Assembly: GCA_937992055.1 (NCBI GenBank)
Contig: CALKLQ010000004.1
Span: 13,738 to 77,737 of the forward strand
Direction: 5' to 3'
Origin: an uncultured Clostridia bacterium
GTDB taxonomy: Bacteria > Bacillota > Clostridia > Christensenellales > UBA1242
DNA: 64,000 bases
A program made the translations under genes and the position numbers. Below are positions 1 to 9,094 of this stretch, in pieces. The first letter of the stretch is position 1; every line of letters begins with the position of its first letter. The notes beneath the pieces were generated by a model that made no database searches, was not told the origin of the DNA, and saw only the letters and a program-made list of their open reading frames with translations.

Positions 1-1
1 A

Positions 2-2317
2 TTTCTAAAAGTTGTTGAATGTGACGGGGTTGGCTCAGAGATTGACTTTGTACTAATGGATATTTGTGACAAAATTAGGCAGGGTTATAAATTTAATGAT
101 TTGGCAATTGCATGTTCATCGCTTGAAAAATATGAACCCTTGCTTGAAAATCGACTTTGCGATTTTGAAATAAATTACTTTTTTGACTCTTCTAAAAATA
201 TTACAAAAACCCCTCTTTTTAATTTTATTTTATCTTTTCTTAATATTTTTAAAGAAAATTGTTTGAAAGAGAATATTTTAGATTTTATTAAAAGCAGTTT
301 TTTCAATCAAGATATGTTGAAAAAAACAAAAATGATTAATTTATTAAGTAAGTATCAACTATTTGAGGAGGGTTTTAATCAAAATCGCAAATTTTTAAAT
401 TCTGATGATTTAAATCTTTTGCGTGATCTATTTGAACTTATTGATGAATTTAAAGACAAATTTTCTGCTTGTAAAATTGTGTTTGATTTTAATCAAGTTA
501 TAAGAGAGTTTTTGTTAAAGATGAATATTGAACAAAGACTTGAGGAAATTGTTTCAAATCTTAGTTCCCAAGGTGATTTAAAAAATCAAAAATTATTTGA
601 GCAAATTTATGATAAAACAAACCATGTTTTACAAAATATTGATGATTTGGGTGGTGAAAAGTGCGACTTAAATGAATTTGTGGAAATTTTTGTCGATGGT
701 TTTAGTGATGTTTTGCTTTCAACCGTTCCAATTTCAAATAATTGTGTTTATATAGGTGACTGTACGGACAGCTTTTTTAAAAATGTTAAGGTGTTGTATG
801 TTTTAGGTGCAACTAACAATGCTCTTCCAAAAATTATTAAAGATTGTGGTCTACTTTTAGATGATGACATTGATTTATTGAATACTAGGCTGGATATTTC
901 CCCAACAATAAGAACAATTAACAAGAGAAATAGATTCAAACTTTTAAACACTCTACTATCTGCCACCGAAAAACTTGTTATTACCTATCCCATTTTTGAA
1001 GATGAGCAACAGCAAACACTTACATCGTTTATAGCAAATGTGTGTGATGGAAATGTTATGATTGAAAACTTAAATGACATCATGTTTGTTCCAGACAAAA
1101 CAAATGCCTTGCAACACATTTTGTATACCTGTCCAAACAAAAGACTTTTAAAAGAAAAATTATTTTCAGAGTCTAAAACAAACAAACTAAGTGTGCTTTA
1201 CCTAAGTTCTATATATCAAGCTATAAAAGGCGACGTGACAAATGAAGAACTAAAAAGGTTTAATTTTAAGAACAAAAAGCCACAAATTCAAAATGGAAAG
1301 CAATTATTTTTCAAAAATAATTTTACAAAAATTTCACAATTGGAAGATTACTTTTTATGTCCTTATAGACATTTTTTGAATTATGGACTAAATTTAAAGC
1401 AACTCCCAGAGGGTGTTGGAAATATTGAAATAGGAAACTTGTCGCACAAAGTTGCCCAGCTCTTTGCAAAAAATATTGATAATTTTAAAAGTGTTGAAGA
1501 TTGTGAAAATTTTGTGGAAGCTTTGTTTCGTGAAAAAAAACTTGTGGAATTTATTCCTTTTTTGTTGTCTAAACAAAATGACATGCTTCTCATTTATCTT
1601 AAATATGAGCTTAAAAACTTTGTTAAAAGCATTTTCATTCAACAGCAATCTTCATCATTTAAATTACATGATTTGGAGAGCTTTGTAAAAGTGGAAAAAT
1701 ATTTTAATAATGAAATAGGACTCAAGGGTGTTGTTGATAGAATAGACGAGTTTGAAGATCAATTCATTGTAATAGATTACAAGTCTTCAAACCTCAATTT
1801 TAACGTTTCAAGCATATATTGTGGTGAAAAAATACAGGTTTTGGTGTATGCCGGTGTTCTTGAATATTTGAAAAATAAAAGTCCGGTTGGGGTTTTTTAT
1901 CTACCTATTAAAAAAGATGAGGGTGTTTCATTTCATAAGTTTGTTGGGTATTTTTTAAAAGATGAAAAAATTGCGCTGGCTTTAGACAACTCAGTAAATT
2001 TTGAAAAGCCATCGAGTGAGTTTTTTAACCTTAAAATTTCAAAGAGCAAAAAAAATATCGAAAATGGAGAGGTGGTTTTGTCTAATACGCTTTCTTCAAC
2101 CTCCTACCTTGAGTCAATGATTGAGTATTCTAAAAAACTATGTGAAAAGGCGGTTATGGAAATCAAAAGTGGTTACATAGCTTGCTCGCCTTTAAAAAAG
2201 GCATGTGCTTTTTGTGAGTTCAAGGGGGCTTGCGATTTTAATAGTAATGCTGGCAACAAACAAAGAACAATAAATTTTGATTTAAAAGATTTTTTTGAGG
2301 AGGTGGGAAATGAGTAA
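2..2317 (+). CDS. addB: ATP-dependent helicase/nuclease subunit B (AddB), 5'-truncated by window edge
   Basis: AddB pairs with AddA to process double-strand DNA ends for RecA-dependent repair. The reading frame is open to the first base of the window, so the N-terminus, including any Walker A motif, lies outside; the ATG at 56 is internal. Counting from that ATG, the C-terminal RecB-like nuclease domain shows a conserved cysteine at residue 435 (CPYRHF), the catalytic VIDYKS motif (D574, K576) and a closing cysteine cluster C717-x2-C720-x5-C726. Cys435 plus this trio is the four-cysteine iron-sulfur staple typical of AddB nuclease domains. The stop overlaps the start of addA by 8 bases, so the two are translationally coupled. 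Motifs and partner gene make the call secure; only the 5' boundary is unknown. Confidence 0.93.
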   Translation, partial: FLKVVECDGVGSEIDFVLMDICDKIRQGYKFNDLAIACSSLEKYEPLLENRLCDFEINYFFDSSKNITKTPLFNFILSFLNIFKENCLKENILDFIKSSFFNQDMLKKTKMINLLSKYQLFEEGFNQNRKFLNSDDLNLLRDLFELIDEFKDKFSACKIVFDFNQVIREFLLKMNIEQRLEEIVSNLSSQGDLKNQKLFEQIYDKTNHVLQNIDDLGGEKCDLNEFVEIFVDGFSDVLLSTVPISNNCVYIGDCTDSFFKNVKVLYVLGATNNALPKIIKDCGLLLDDDIDLLNTRLDISPTIRTINKRNRFKLLNTLLSATEKLVITYPIFEDEQQQTLTSFIANVCDGNVMIENLNDIMFVPDKTNALQHILYTCPNKRLLKEKLFSESKTNKLSVLYLSSIYQAIKGDVTNEELKRFNFKNKKPQIQNGKQLFFKNNFTKISQLEDYFLCPYRHFLNYGLNLKQLPEGVGNIEIGNLSHKVAQLFAKNIDNFKSVEDCENFVEALFREKKLVEFIPFLLSKQNDMLLIYLKYELKNFVKSIFIQQQSSSFKLHDLESFVKVEKYFNNEIGLKGVVDRIDEFEDQFIVIDYKSSNLNFNVSSIYCGEKIQVLVYAGVLEYLKNKSPVGVFYLPIKKDEGVSFHKFVGYFLKDEKIALALDNSVNFEKPSSEFFNLKISKSKKNIENGEVVLSNTLSSTSYLESMIEYSKKLCEKAVMEIKSGYIACSPLKKACAFCEFKGACDFNSNAGNKQRTINFDLKDFFEEVGNE

Positions 2318-5300
2318 GTTGAATTTTCTGCCACAGCAGGAAAAGATTATCTCTTTAAGAGATAAAAATATGATTGTGTCTGCATCTGCCGGAAGTGGAA
2401 AGACTACAATCATGATAGAAAAAATTGTTAGACTTCTACTAGACGGACAAGCCTCTTTAGATTCTATTTTGGTTTTGACATATACCAAGTCTGCCGCATC
2501 AGATATGAAGGCAAAGCTTGAAAAAAGCCTAAAAGAGGCAGATGTTTCACAAGAGGTTTTGGATAAGCTTGATAATTGTGACATTTCCACAATCCATAGC
2601 TTTTGTCAAAAGCAATTAAAACGTTTTTTTAGTTTTTCTAATTTAGATTTTGCATTTGATATTGTGGATGATAGCAATAAGGTCATTTTAAAAGAAAGGG
2701 CATTAAAGCAAACTTTGGAGCAATTTAAAAGTAGCCAACCTCAAAAGTTTTTTGAACTATTAAAACTTTTTAACAATGGAAGAAGTGAGGCTGCAATTAA
2801 AAAGCTGGTTTATGCAATAGAAGAGTTTTTATCTTCAATAGTAGACAAGGAAAAAGAGAGAAAGATAGATGCTTTCAATGTTTATAACGACATACATAAA
2901 GACCTTCAAGTTTTAAATGGTTATTTTGTTGAAACTGCAAATATGTTTAAGTTGAGGTTTGAAGGTTTTGCCAAACAATGTGAAAAAGTAGACGCTCTTT
3001 CCTATGTTTCAATTTGCAACCAGATTATCTCATTATTAGAAAATATTTCAATTAATTTTGACTATTTTCAGAATTTGAACAACATTTATTCAATATCTTT
3101 GCCAGTTTTAAAAAAGGTGGAAGGTTTGGAAGATTTAACCCAAAAAATTTCAAAGGAAAAATCTTCGCTTTCAAAATTTTTAAGCGAGGCAAAATCTTTG
3201 GACTTTACCGAACTTGACAAAGTTGAGGAATCATTTTCCAAATGCCGTGAATATTTGACCTTTTTGCTTGAAATTGAGGAAGATTACGAAAGACGATATG
3301 AAAACTTGAAACAGGAACAAAATCTTTTAGATTTTTCAGATTTAGAAATTCAAATGCTTAAACTTCTTAAAAATCCAGAGGTTGCAACTGCGCTTAAAGA
3401 AAAATACAAATATATTTTTGTCGATGAATTTCAAGATGCCAATAACACCCAGGAACAGCTTATCAGTGCACTGAGTGGACAAAATAATAGATTTATGGTT
3501 GGTGACGTTAAGCAAAGCATTTATGGATTCAGGCGTTCTAAACCTGAAATATTTTTGGAAAAAGAGAGGGAATATGTTCAAAGAGAGGATAGTGAAGCCC
3601 TCGAACTAAATGTGAACTTTAGAAGTGACAAAAATATTTTACAATTTGTCAATTCAGTTTTTAGTGTGATAATGACTAAGGATACTTGTGGGATAGACTA
3701 TAAACAGAAATCAGAATTTATCCCATTTGTGAGTCTTAATAATAAAGATGTCCCTCATGTTAAAATTTTAATTGCAAACAAACAGGAAAAGATATCACAA
3801 AAACCGGCTGACAAGGTCTATAGCGTTAAAGAACACATAGAAGAGGAGGATGAATTTTCATATGCAACCACTGAGGCAGATTTAGTTGCTCAAGAAATAT
3901 TAAATCTTTATGACAAAGAGATGGAAATTAATGGGGAAGTTAAAAAGATAGGCTTTTCAGATATTTCCATTTTAGTTAGAAAAAGAGGGGACTATTTTGA
4001 AAAATTTTGTTCCAGATTAATAGAACTTGGGGTTCCAATCTATGCCTCATCAAATCAAAATCTGTTGGATGAAAATGAGGTTAAAAAACTTGTTGCTCTT
4101 TTAAAGTTAGCCCTCAATTTTGAGGATGAATATTCTCTTGTAACCGTCATGCTTTCATCTTTTGGTGATTTTGATGAATGCCAGCTTGCCAAGATAAAAA
4201 CTTTAGGCGAAAAAGAAAGCTTTTGCGAGTGTCTTTTTGAGGTTATGAAAAAAGAGGATGATTTTGCACAAAAAACAAGAGATTTTGTTCAAAAGATAAA
4301 TAAATTTGTAGAAAATATAGAGTTGTTTGGCGCCTTTCATGCTTTAAATCAAATTTTGAGAGAGTGTAATGTCAGAACCAAACTATCCTGTTTGGTTGAT
4401 GGTGAAAACAAACTTTCATGCATAGATAAGTTTTTATCCATTGTAGGTTCAAGTGGGTTGGACTTTAATCTTGCAAAATTAATTGAATTTTTTGAACTTG
4501 AAAATGGAGCGGTTAAGGCACCAGACTTTTTTGTGGGTGAAACAGATTGTGTTAACATAACTACCATACATGCAAGCAAGGGATTAGAATATCCTATCGT
4601 TTTTTTGGTTGATGCGGGAAACAATTTTATGAAAAGTGTCAGTGGTGGGGACCTAGAAATAAATGAAAAACTTGGCATTGCTTTAAAAATTAATTCTGAT
4701 GATAAATACTCTAATTTGGCCACCATGGCAATAAAACTAAAAAACCAGAGTGAGGAGTTTGCGGAAAGACTCAGGCTTTTGTATGTGGGAATGACCAGAG
4801 CTAAAAACAGTCTGTTTATCTTTGGTTCCTCGCCGCTTAATGGGTTTTCAAAAATAAATAGTAGCTTAGATGTGTTATCTCAAAAAAGTTATCTTTCTTT
4901 GATTGTTGGAAGTTTAGATAAAAATCAAATAGAAAAAATAGCAAATGGAGAAAGTTTTGAAACAGAGCTTTTTCAACTGTTTTGTTTTGACAATGTTGAA
5001 AGGCAAAAGCCTGTTAGTAATAATTTTGTAGCTTTTGGAAAATATGATGATGATTTGGTTAAAAAAATAGAGCATAATCTTGGTTTTGTGGGTGATTTTA
5101 ACAAACTTCCTATAGCATTAAAAAACTCGGTTTCAACTCTTGTTTCAATGGAAAATGACTATGTTGTGTTGGAGCCAAAAAAATTTACTATTAATGAGCA
5201 ATCGATTTCTTCCCATACCGCTGAAATTGGAACCCTTTATCATAATGCATTGGAAATTTTGGATTTTAATAAAATAGAATCACTTGAAGATGTTGAAAAG

Positions 5301-5672
5301 TCTTTGGGAAACCAGTTTTCTTGTTTAGATTTTAATAAGCTCTATAATTGTTGCATAAAGCTAAAAAATCTTTTTAATAAACAAGAGGTTTTTAAAGAAA
5401 AAAAATTCATTATGCGACTGGCGTATGATGAGGTGGTAGAAAGCGAGAAAAAAGATGATATAGTTGTGCAAGGAATGATTGATTGTTTTAGTAAAAGTGG
5501 AATTTTGGTCGATTATAAATACACCAAATTAAATGCAGATGGTATTAGACAAAGATATTGTAAGCAACTAGAACTTTATAAAAAAGCTTTAGAATTAGGA
5601 TATGATTTAAAAAATGTTAAATGCTATATTCTCAAGATTGACAATGCTGAACTGATAGAGATTAATTTGTAG
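2310..5672 (+). CDS. addA: ATP-dependent helicase/nuclease subunit A (AddA)
   Basis: UvrD/RecB-type superfamily 1 helicase with a C-terminal nuclease, acting with AddB on double-strand ends. I start it at ATG 2310, preceded by GAGGAGGTGGG at 2297-2307, rather than the in-frame TTG at 2295; this gives 1120 residues. Visible motifs: Walker A SAGSGKT (Lys31), Walker B DEFQD (372-376), motif III GDVKQSIYGFRRS, motif IV NFRSD, motif V TTIHASKGLEYP, motif VI RLLYVGMTRAK, and the nuclease motif VDYKYT (Asp1068, Lys1070). Length and motif order match the family, and helicase and nuclease centres both look intact. It is the last gene of this operon: a 216-base AT-rich gap with a new promoter follows. 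Confidence 0.96.
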   Translation: MSKLNFLPQQEKIISLRDKNMIVSASAGSGKTTIMIEKIVRLLLDGQASLDSILVLTYTKSAASDMKAKLEKSLKEADVSQEVLDKLDNCDISTIHSFCQKQLKRFFSFSNLDFAFDIVDDSNKVILKERALKQTLEQFKSSQPQKFFELLKLFNNGRSEAAIKKLVYAIEEFLSSIVDKEKERKIDAFNVYNDIHKDLQVLNGYFVETANMFKLRFEGFAKQCEKVDALSYVSICNQIISLLENISINFDYFQNLNNIYSISLPVLKKVEGLEDLTQKISKEKSSLSKFLSEAKSLDFTELDKVEESFSKCREYLTFLLEIEEDYERRYENLKQEQNLLDFSDLEIQMLKLLKNPEVATALKEKYKYIFVDEFQDANNTQEQLISALSGQNNRFMVGDVKQSIYGFRRSKPEIFLEKEREYVQREDSEALELNVNFRSDKNILQFVNSVFSVIMTKDTCGIDYKQKSEFIPFVSLNNKDVPHVKILIANKQEKISQKPADKVYSVKEHIEEEDEFSYATTEADLVAQEILNLYDKEMEINGEVKKIGFSDISILVRKRGDYFEKFCSRLIELGVPIYASSNQNLLDENEVKKLVALLKLALNFEDEYSLVTVMLSSFGDFDECQLAKIKTLGEKESFCECLFEVMKKEDDFAQKTRDFVQKINKFVENIELFGAFHALNQILRECNVRTKLSCLVDGENKLSCIDKFLSIVGSSGLDFNLAKLIEFFELENGAVKAPDFFVGETDCVNITTIHASKGLEYPIVFLVDAGNNFMKSVSGGDLEINEKLGIALKINSDDKYSNLATMAIKLKNQSEEFAERLRLLYVGMTRAKNSLFIFGSSPLNGFSKINSSLDVLSQKSYLSLIVGSLDKNQIEKIANGESFETELFQLFCFDNVERQKPVSNNFVAFGKYDDDLVKKIEHNLGFVGDFNKLPIALKNSVSTLVSMENDYVVLEPKKFTINEQSISSHTAEIGTLYHNALEILDFNKIESLEDVEKSLGNQFSCLDFNKLYNCCIKLKNLFNKQEVFKEKKFIMRLAYDEVVESEKKDDIVVQGMIDCFSKSGILVDYKYTKLNADGIRQRYCKQLELYKKALELGYDLKNVKCYILKIDNAELIEINL

Positions 5673-5850
5673 TTTTTTTATAATTTAGGCTATTTTATTG
5701 AACACTCTGAATGTTTAAGAAAAGAATATTGTTGACAAGCATTGAAGCTAATTGAAAATTAAAAATCTTAATTGAAGGGACAAAAGTTGGCAATACTTAT
5801 AAAATCAAAAGAAAAATATTTAAAAAAACTGCTAATATCTTAGCAAATAA

Positions 5851-5879
5851 TTGATTTTTTTATATAAAAGTACTAAAAT
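5851..5879 (+). promoter_or_regulatory. Promoter of the HipB-like gene, apparently leaderless
   Basis: TTGATT (5851-5856), 17-base spacer, TAAAAT (5874-5879). The ATG of the next gene is only 9 bases beyond the -10 and has no Shine-Dalgarno sequence, so the transcript should start within about 3 bases of the start codon. Confidence 0.55.
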
Positions 5880-5888
5880 ATTATCGAT

Positions 5889-6173
5889 ATGAAAGGTAAA
5901 TTTGATATAAGTGAGTTTGTTTCAGTACAGACCCAGCAAAAAGTGTTGGAAAATCTTGTTAATCGTTTTAAAAAAAGAAGAAAAGAAAGTAAAATCTCGC
6001 AAAAAGAGCTGGCAACAAAATCTGGTGTGAGTTATGGTTCAATACGCAGATTTGAAGGTAGCGGTGAAATATCTCTTTCTTCACTTTTGAAACTTGCAAA
6101 TGCTTTAAATAGCTTGCAAGATTTTAATGAGCTGTTTAAAAACAAAATTATAAAAAATTTAAAGGATCTATGA
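5889..6173 (+). CDS. Xre-family regulator, HipB-like antitoxin
   Basis: A 94-residue protein with a Cro/CI helix-turn-helix at about residues 22-78 (KKRRKESKISQKELATKSGV...SLSSLLKLANAL). The pattern SxGSIRRFExxGEISLSSLLKLANAL followed by a short FxELF tail is what I associate with HipB-type antitoxins, which repress their own operon and neutralise HipA kinases. In line with this, a gene starting two bases after its stop opens like HipA but ends after 22 codons. So this looks like an antitoxin that outlived its toxin, or one now serving as a stand-alone regulator. It has no clear ribosome site and a promoter just upstream. The DNA-binding call is firm; the HipB identity is inferred from sequence pattern and context. 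Confidence 0.75.
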   Translation: MKGKFDISEFVSVQTQQKVLENLVNRFKKRRKESKISQKELATKSGVSYGSIRRFEGSGEISLSSLLKLANALNSLQDFNELFKNKIIKNLKDL

Positions 6174-6174
6174 T

Positions 6175-6243
6175 ATGGAAAGGAAAATAAAAAAGCTTGT
6201 TGTTAAATATCGCAATAGAATTGTATGTTTTATGTGGTTTTAA
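6175..6243 (+). pseudogene. N-terminal stub of a HipA-like kinase gene
   Basis: ATG at 6175 follows the TGA of the HipB-like gene by one base. The 22 codons read MERKIKKLVVKYRNRIVCFM and end WF-stop at 6241-6243. The opening, a basic start then a beta-strand of the form LxVxYxNRxVG, resembles the start of HipA proteins, which normally run to over 300 residues. No further HipA sequence follows: the next gene is on the opposite strand 18 bases on. The remnant is too short to prove the family, but its placement directly behind a HipB-like antitoxin is the canonical hipBA order. Confidence 0.4.
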
Positions 6244-6261
6244 AGCTTAGACAAATTTTTT

Positions 6262-7287
6262 TTACCAAATCTTGTCTTTTTTGACATTGATGATAATTCC
6301 TATTACTGTAATTACTGCCATAACGCCAATTGCAGAAGCTAGAACAATTAAAATTGTTTTATTCCTATTTACCGTAACTTCAATTCTTTGGTTGCCACTT
6401 TTAACATTATTATATTTTGCATAAACGGTAAGGGAGGTTGGCTGGGTAATTTGATAGTCAAAAGAAAGCCCACCAGCTTGCAAAAGATTGCCATTTGTGT
6501 CATACCAATTTATTTTTGAAATGTCATAAAGATTTGCCTGCGAACTTGGAATATTATCAACTATAAAGGTGTATCTATCAAATCCACTGGCATTTTGAGT
6601 GGCTCTATGAACCTTTATTGAAAGTGCGGTAATTTCTTTATAAACCACAGATATGTTTATTTGATTTGAAGCAACCCCATTTGCCAAAACCAAAAAGCTA
6701 TAATCTCCAGCCTTGGTTGGAGTGTAGGTTATTTGCGACAAGTTGCCTTCAAACTTTTCAAATTTGTTGGTTGATGTTTTTAAAAACCATTGATAGTTCA
6801 CGCTTGAAGGAGCACCTGTAATGCTTGCAGTCAAAATCACACTTTTAATATTATTTGATATAATTTGAGTAGATGGTCCAGAAAGGCTAAGTTCTACCTG
6901 ACTTATATCACTGAACCCAAACTTTACAACAAAACTTGATTGCAAAACTTGATTGGAAGAGATTTTTGCATAAAAGGTTAAAGAAGTTTCTTGTTTAAAA
7001 TTTTCATACTCACTTTTTAGAATTTCAAGTGTACTTGTTTTAGATGTATATGTTATGTTTTGAGTGTATCTTGTTGTTCCTTTAAACCAAAATATGTCAC
7101 TGCCAGAAAAGGTGTCATCAGAAAGAGTGGCAACAAGGGAAAAGCTATCAGGTAGGTTTTTTATTTCTAAAAAACTTGGTCCATTAATTGAAATTTGGGT
7201 TTCTGCATGCGCAATTTGAGGTTTTGATGTAAAAATCAAACCAAAAAACATGAGTAGAAACAAGGCAAAAAAATATCTTCTTTTCAC
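6262..7287 (-). CDS. Membrane-anchored surface protein with Ig-like domains
   Basis: A 341-residue protein with an N-terminal signal peptide (basic MKRR, hydrophobic FFALFLLMFFGLIF, probable AHA/E cleavage near residue 28). Two or three beta-rich segments follow, with alternating patterns such as LSGPSTQIISNNIKSVILTA and TKAGDYSFLVLANG, resembling bacterial Ig-like or PKD-like modules. A C-terminal transmembrane helix (about 308-332) ends in a short basic tail, KKDKIW, so the bulk should be exposed outside the membrane. There is no sortase motif or catalytic motif. It is convergent with the HipB/HipA-stub pair and monocistronic. The specific role is unknown; adhesion or envelope binding is only a guess from the architecture. 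Confidence 0.75.
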   Translation of the reverse strand: MKRRYFFALFLLMFFGLIFTSKPQIAHAETQISINGPSFLEIKNLPDSFSLVATLSDDTFSGSDIFWFKGTTRYTQNITYTSKTSTLEILKSEYENFKQETSLTFYAKISSNQVLQSSFVVKFGFSDISQVELSLSGPSTQIISNNIKSVILTASITGAPSSVNYQWFLKTSTNKFEKFEGNLSQITYTPTKAGDYSFLVLANGVASNQINISVVYKEITALSIKVHRATQNASGFDRYTFIVDNIPSSQANLYDISKINWYDTNGNLLQAGGLSFDYQITQPTSLTVYAKYNNVKSGNQRIEVTVNRNKTILIVLASAIGVMAVITVIGIIINVKKDKIW

Positions 7288-7336
7288 GCCTTTAATCTAC
7301 CACAAATTTAAGAAAAATAAAAATGTTTTAATTATA

Positions 7337-7365
7337 TTTCAAAAAAAACAAAATGATGTTATACT
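7337..7365 (+). promoter_or_regulatory. tmk promoter
   Basis: TTTCAA (7337-7342), 17-base spacer, TATACT (7360-7365), preceded by TG one base before the -10 (extended -10). It lies about 48 bases upstream of the tmk ATG, which has its own GGAGGG ribosome site. Confidence 0.5.
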
Positions 7366-7413
7366 ATCAATAGTTAAAAATCTAATTTTGTTTATCTTAT
7401 AAGTGGAGGGTTT

Positions 7414-8094
7414 ATGAAAGGAAAACTGATTGTTATAGAGGGAACAGATTGCTCTGGAAAGCAAACTCAAACTCAAATGCTGGTTGAAAAATTAAACGCA
7501 TGTGGGAAGAAGGCGGAAAGACTTTCCGCGCCATTTTATGACTCGGGAACAGGCAAAATTATAGCAGGCGCCTATTTGAACAAACAGGGTTATGGCATGA
7601 CTTCGGTCTTTCCAGAGGGTGCGGCTAAGGTAGATTCTAAGGTTGCCTCACTTTTATATGCAGCAGATAGGTTATACAATGCGCCTAGAATTCAAAAACT
7701 TTTAGACCAGGGTGTCAATGTGGTTATGGATAGATATGTTGAATCAAATCTTGCCTTCCAAGGTGGAAAGATTGAGGATAAAAAAGAGAGATTTGAAATG
7801 TATGACTTTCTTTTGAACCTAGAATATGAAATTTTAAAGTTGCCAAAGCCTGACCTTAAAATCTTGCTTTATATGCCATACGAGGCGTCTTCTATCTTGA
7901 AAAAGAACAGGGAGGAAAAGCCGGATGAACATGAAAGAAATGAAAAATTATTAAAAGAGGCAGAAAATGCCTATTTAGAACTTGTGGACTATTGCAATTT
8001 TAAAAAAATAGATTGTAGCTTGGATGGTTTTCCACAATCTATAGAATGTATTAATGAAAAGGTGTTTAAAACAGTTTTAGACTTTTTGGTTTAA
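7414..8094 (+). CDS. tmk: Thymidylate kinase
   Basis: Phosphorylates dTMP to dTDP with ATP, the committed kinase step of dTTP synthesis in the cytosol. The 226-residue protein carries the P-loop GTDCSGKQT (residues 10-18), the DRY motif (Asp106-Arg107-Tyr108) followed by ESNLAFQG, and a substrate-loop segment (SAPFYDSGTGKIIAGAYL) at 38-54. Length is near the family's usual 205-225. The start has a strong ribosome site (GTGGAGGG, 7401-7408) and its own promoter. The last 18 bases overlap the 3' end of the convergent ferritin-like gene. No close alternative; other P-loop kinases lack the combination of EGTDxSGK and DRY. Confidence 0.93.
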   Translation: MKGKLIVIEGTDCSGKQTQTQMLVEKLNACGKKAERLSAPFYDSGTGKIIAGAYLNKQGYGMTSVFPEGAAKVDSKVASLLYAADRLYNAPRIQKLLDQGVNVVMDRYVESNLAFQGGKIEDKKERFEMYDFLLNLEYEILKLPKPDLKILLYMPYEASSILKKNREEKPDEHERNEKLLKEAENAYLELVDYCNFKKIDCSLDGFPQSIECINEKVFKTVLDFLV

Positions 8095-8577
8095 TCCCTC
8101 TTTTATTCGTTTTAGTTGCAAATAGCACGATTCTTCATCTTTTAAAATTGCTTTAAGCATTTGTTTTACAGAAACATCATCTATTTTTGCAATTGCACTT
8201 TTATATTCAATTATTTGTTTTTCTTTTAGTTCTATATCCAGCATCAACATCTGTTTGATGTCTTTTACATAATCTATCCATCTTCCACTAAACCATCTTC
8301 CTTGGGTGTCAGCATAAACTGGATCTCCACCAAGTGATATGATGATTTCTGAGAGCAAAATAGAATGGAAAATTTCGTCTTGGGCGAACCTGGCAAATGC
8401 CTTGCTTATGTCGTTGCCAAAGGGTGAAAGAAGGTTACTTTGATAGCTAAACTGCAAAAATGAGGTGATCTCACCCTCCTTGCCACAATAAAGATTTTGT
8501 ATTATGCCCAAATAATAGCAATTGTGCTTGATTCGAGCAAGTTTTGGATATGCAATTTTCCTTTTTTCAATTTCCAC
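8077..8577 (-). CDS. Ferritin-like domain protein
   Basis: A 166-residue, fully helical protein with carboxylate motifs spaced like a four-helix diiron bundle: EGEIT near residue 36, DEIFHS with the ExxH pair E68/H71, DIELKEKQIIEY around 114-125, and DEESCYLQL near 148-155. The fourth helix lacks the usual second ExxH histidine (E-x-x-Y instead), so diiron chemistry may be altered. The family includes rubrerythrin-like and Mn-catalase-like proteins acting in peroxide or iron handling; this member has no rubredoxin tail. The start is a GTG at 8577 without a clear Shine-Dalgarno sequence. It converges on tmk with an 18-base overlap. The fold call is likely; the substrate is unknown. Confidence 0.7.
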   Translation of the reverse strand: MEIEKRKIAYPKLARIKHNCYYLGIIQNLYCGKEGEITSFLQFSYQSNLLSPFGNDISKAFARFAQDEIFHSILLSEIIISLGGDPVYADTQGRWFSGRWIDYVKDIKQMLMLDIELKEKQIIEYKSAIAKIDDVSVKQMLKAILKDEESCYLQLKRIKEGLNQKV

Positions 8578-8669
8578 ATGCTTATATATGATTTTAAAAG
8601 CTAAATTTGTGTCTTTTCAAAATGAGTGATAAAAAATTCTGATGGACTTTTTTTTTAAATTTTGATATA

Positions 8670-8675
8670 TATAAT
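8670..8675 (+). promoter_or_regulatory. -10 box of the 8684 lipoprotein gene, apparently leaderless
   Basis: TATAAT at 8670-8675 inside a TGATATATATAAT run; no convincing -35. The ATG lies 8 bases beyond and lacks a ribosome site, so the predicted start of transcription nearly coincides with the start codon. Confidence 0.45.
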
Positions 8676-8683
8676 ATTGTTTT

Positions 8684-9094
8684 ATGAAAAAATTAATTTT
8701 AGGAATTTTGCTTGTTAGTCTTACCTTGTTTAGCTCTTGCTTTTATTCAAACAAAATTATGCCTGCTCCAAAATGGCGAATTAAACAAGTTAGGATTATA
8801 AGCTGTGATAGCATGTATGGTGTTGATTTGGAAGATGAACAAATTGCCTCTTTGTGCAAACTTGCAAATAAAGTTAGTTATGATTCAACTTTTACCTATT
8901 TATATGAATTAGATTTTTTACTCGAGATAACTTACAAAACTTTGTTTTGGTCTTCATATCAAAAGCTTTATGTTTCTGATGAGAAAATCTATGATGAATA
9001 TGGGAATATGACAAGCGCGAACCAAAGTGAACTGACAAGTTATATTGAACAAATATATATTCAAAATTTTACAAAACTTAAAGAGGAGCTTTAA
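8684..9094 (+). CDS. Small putative lipoprotein, unknown function
   Basis: A 136-residue protein beginning MKKLILGILLVSLTLFSSC: a signal peptide with a slightly unusual lipobox (FSSC, lipidated Cys19 expected), so probably tethered to the outer face of the membrane. The remainder is a small mixed domain (for example KWRIKQVRIISCDSMYGVD and YLYELDFLLEITYKT) that I cannot place in a family. Its stop (TAA) shares one base with the start of the RNHCP gene, so the two are cotranscribed and coupled. The leader appears to be almost absent. Function unknown; secretion is well supported. Confidence 0.75.
   Translation: MKKLILGILLVSLTLFSSCFYSNKIMPAPKWRIKQVRIISCDSMYGVDLEDEQIASLCKLANKVSYDSTFTYLYELDFLLEITYKTLFWSSYQKLYVSDEKIYDEYGNMTSANQSELTSYIEQIYIQNFTKLKEEL

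Noticed and set aside
2295..2309. Upstream TTG start for addA
   Set aside because: The ATG at 2310 has an ideal ribosome site, while the TTG lies within the Shine-Dalgarno region itself.
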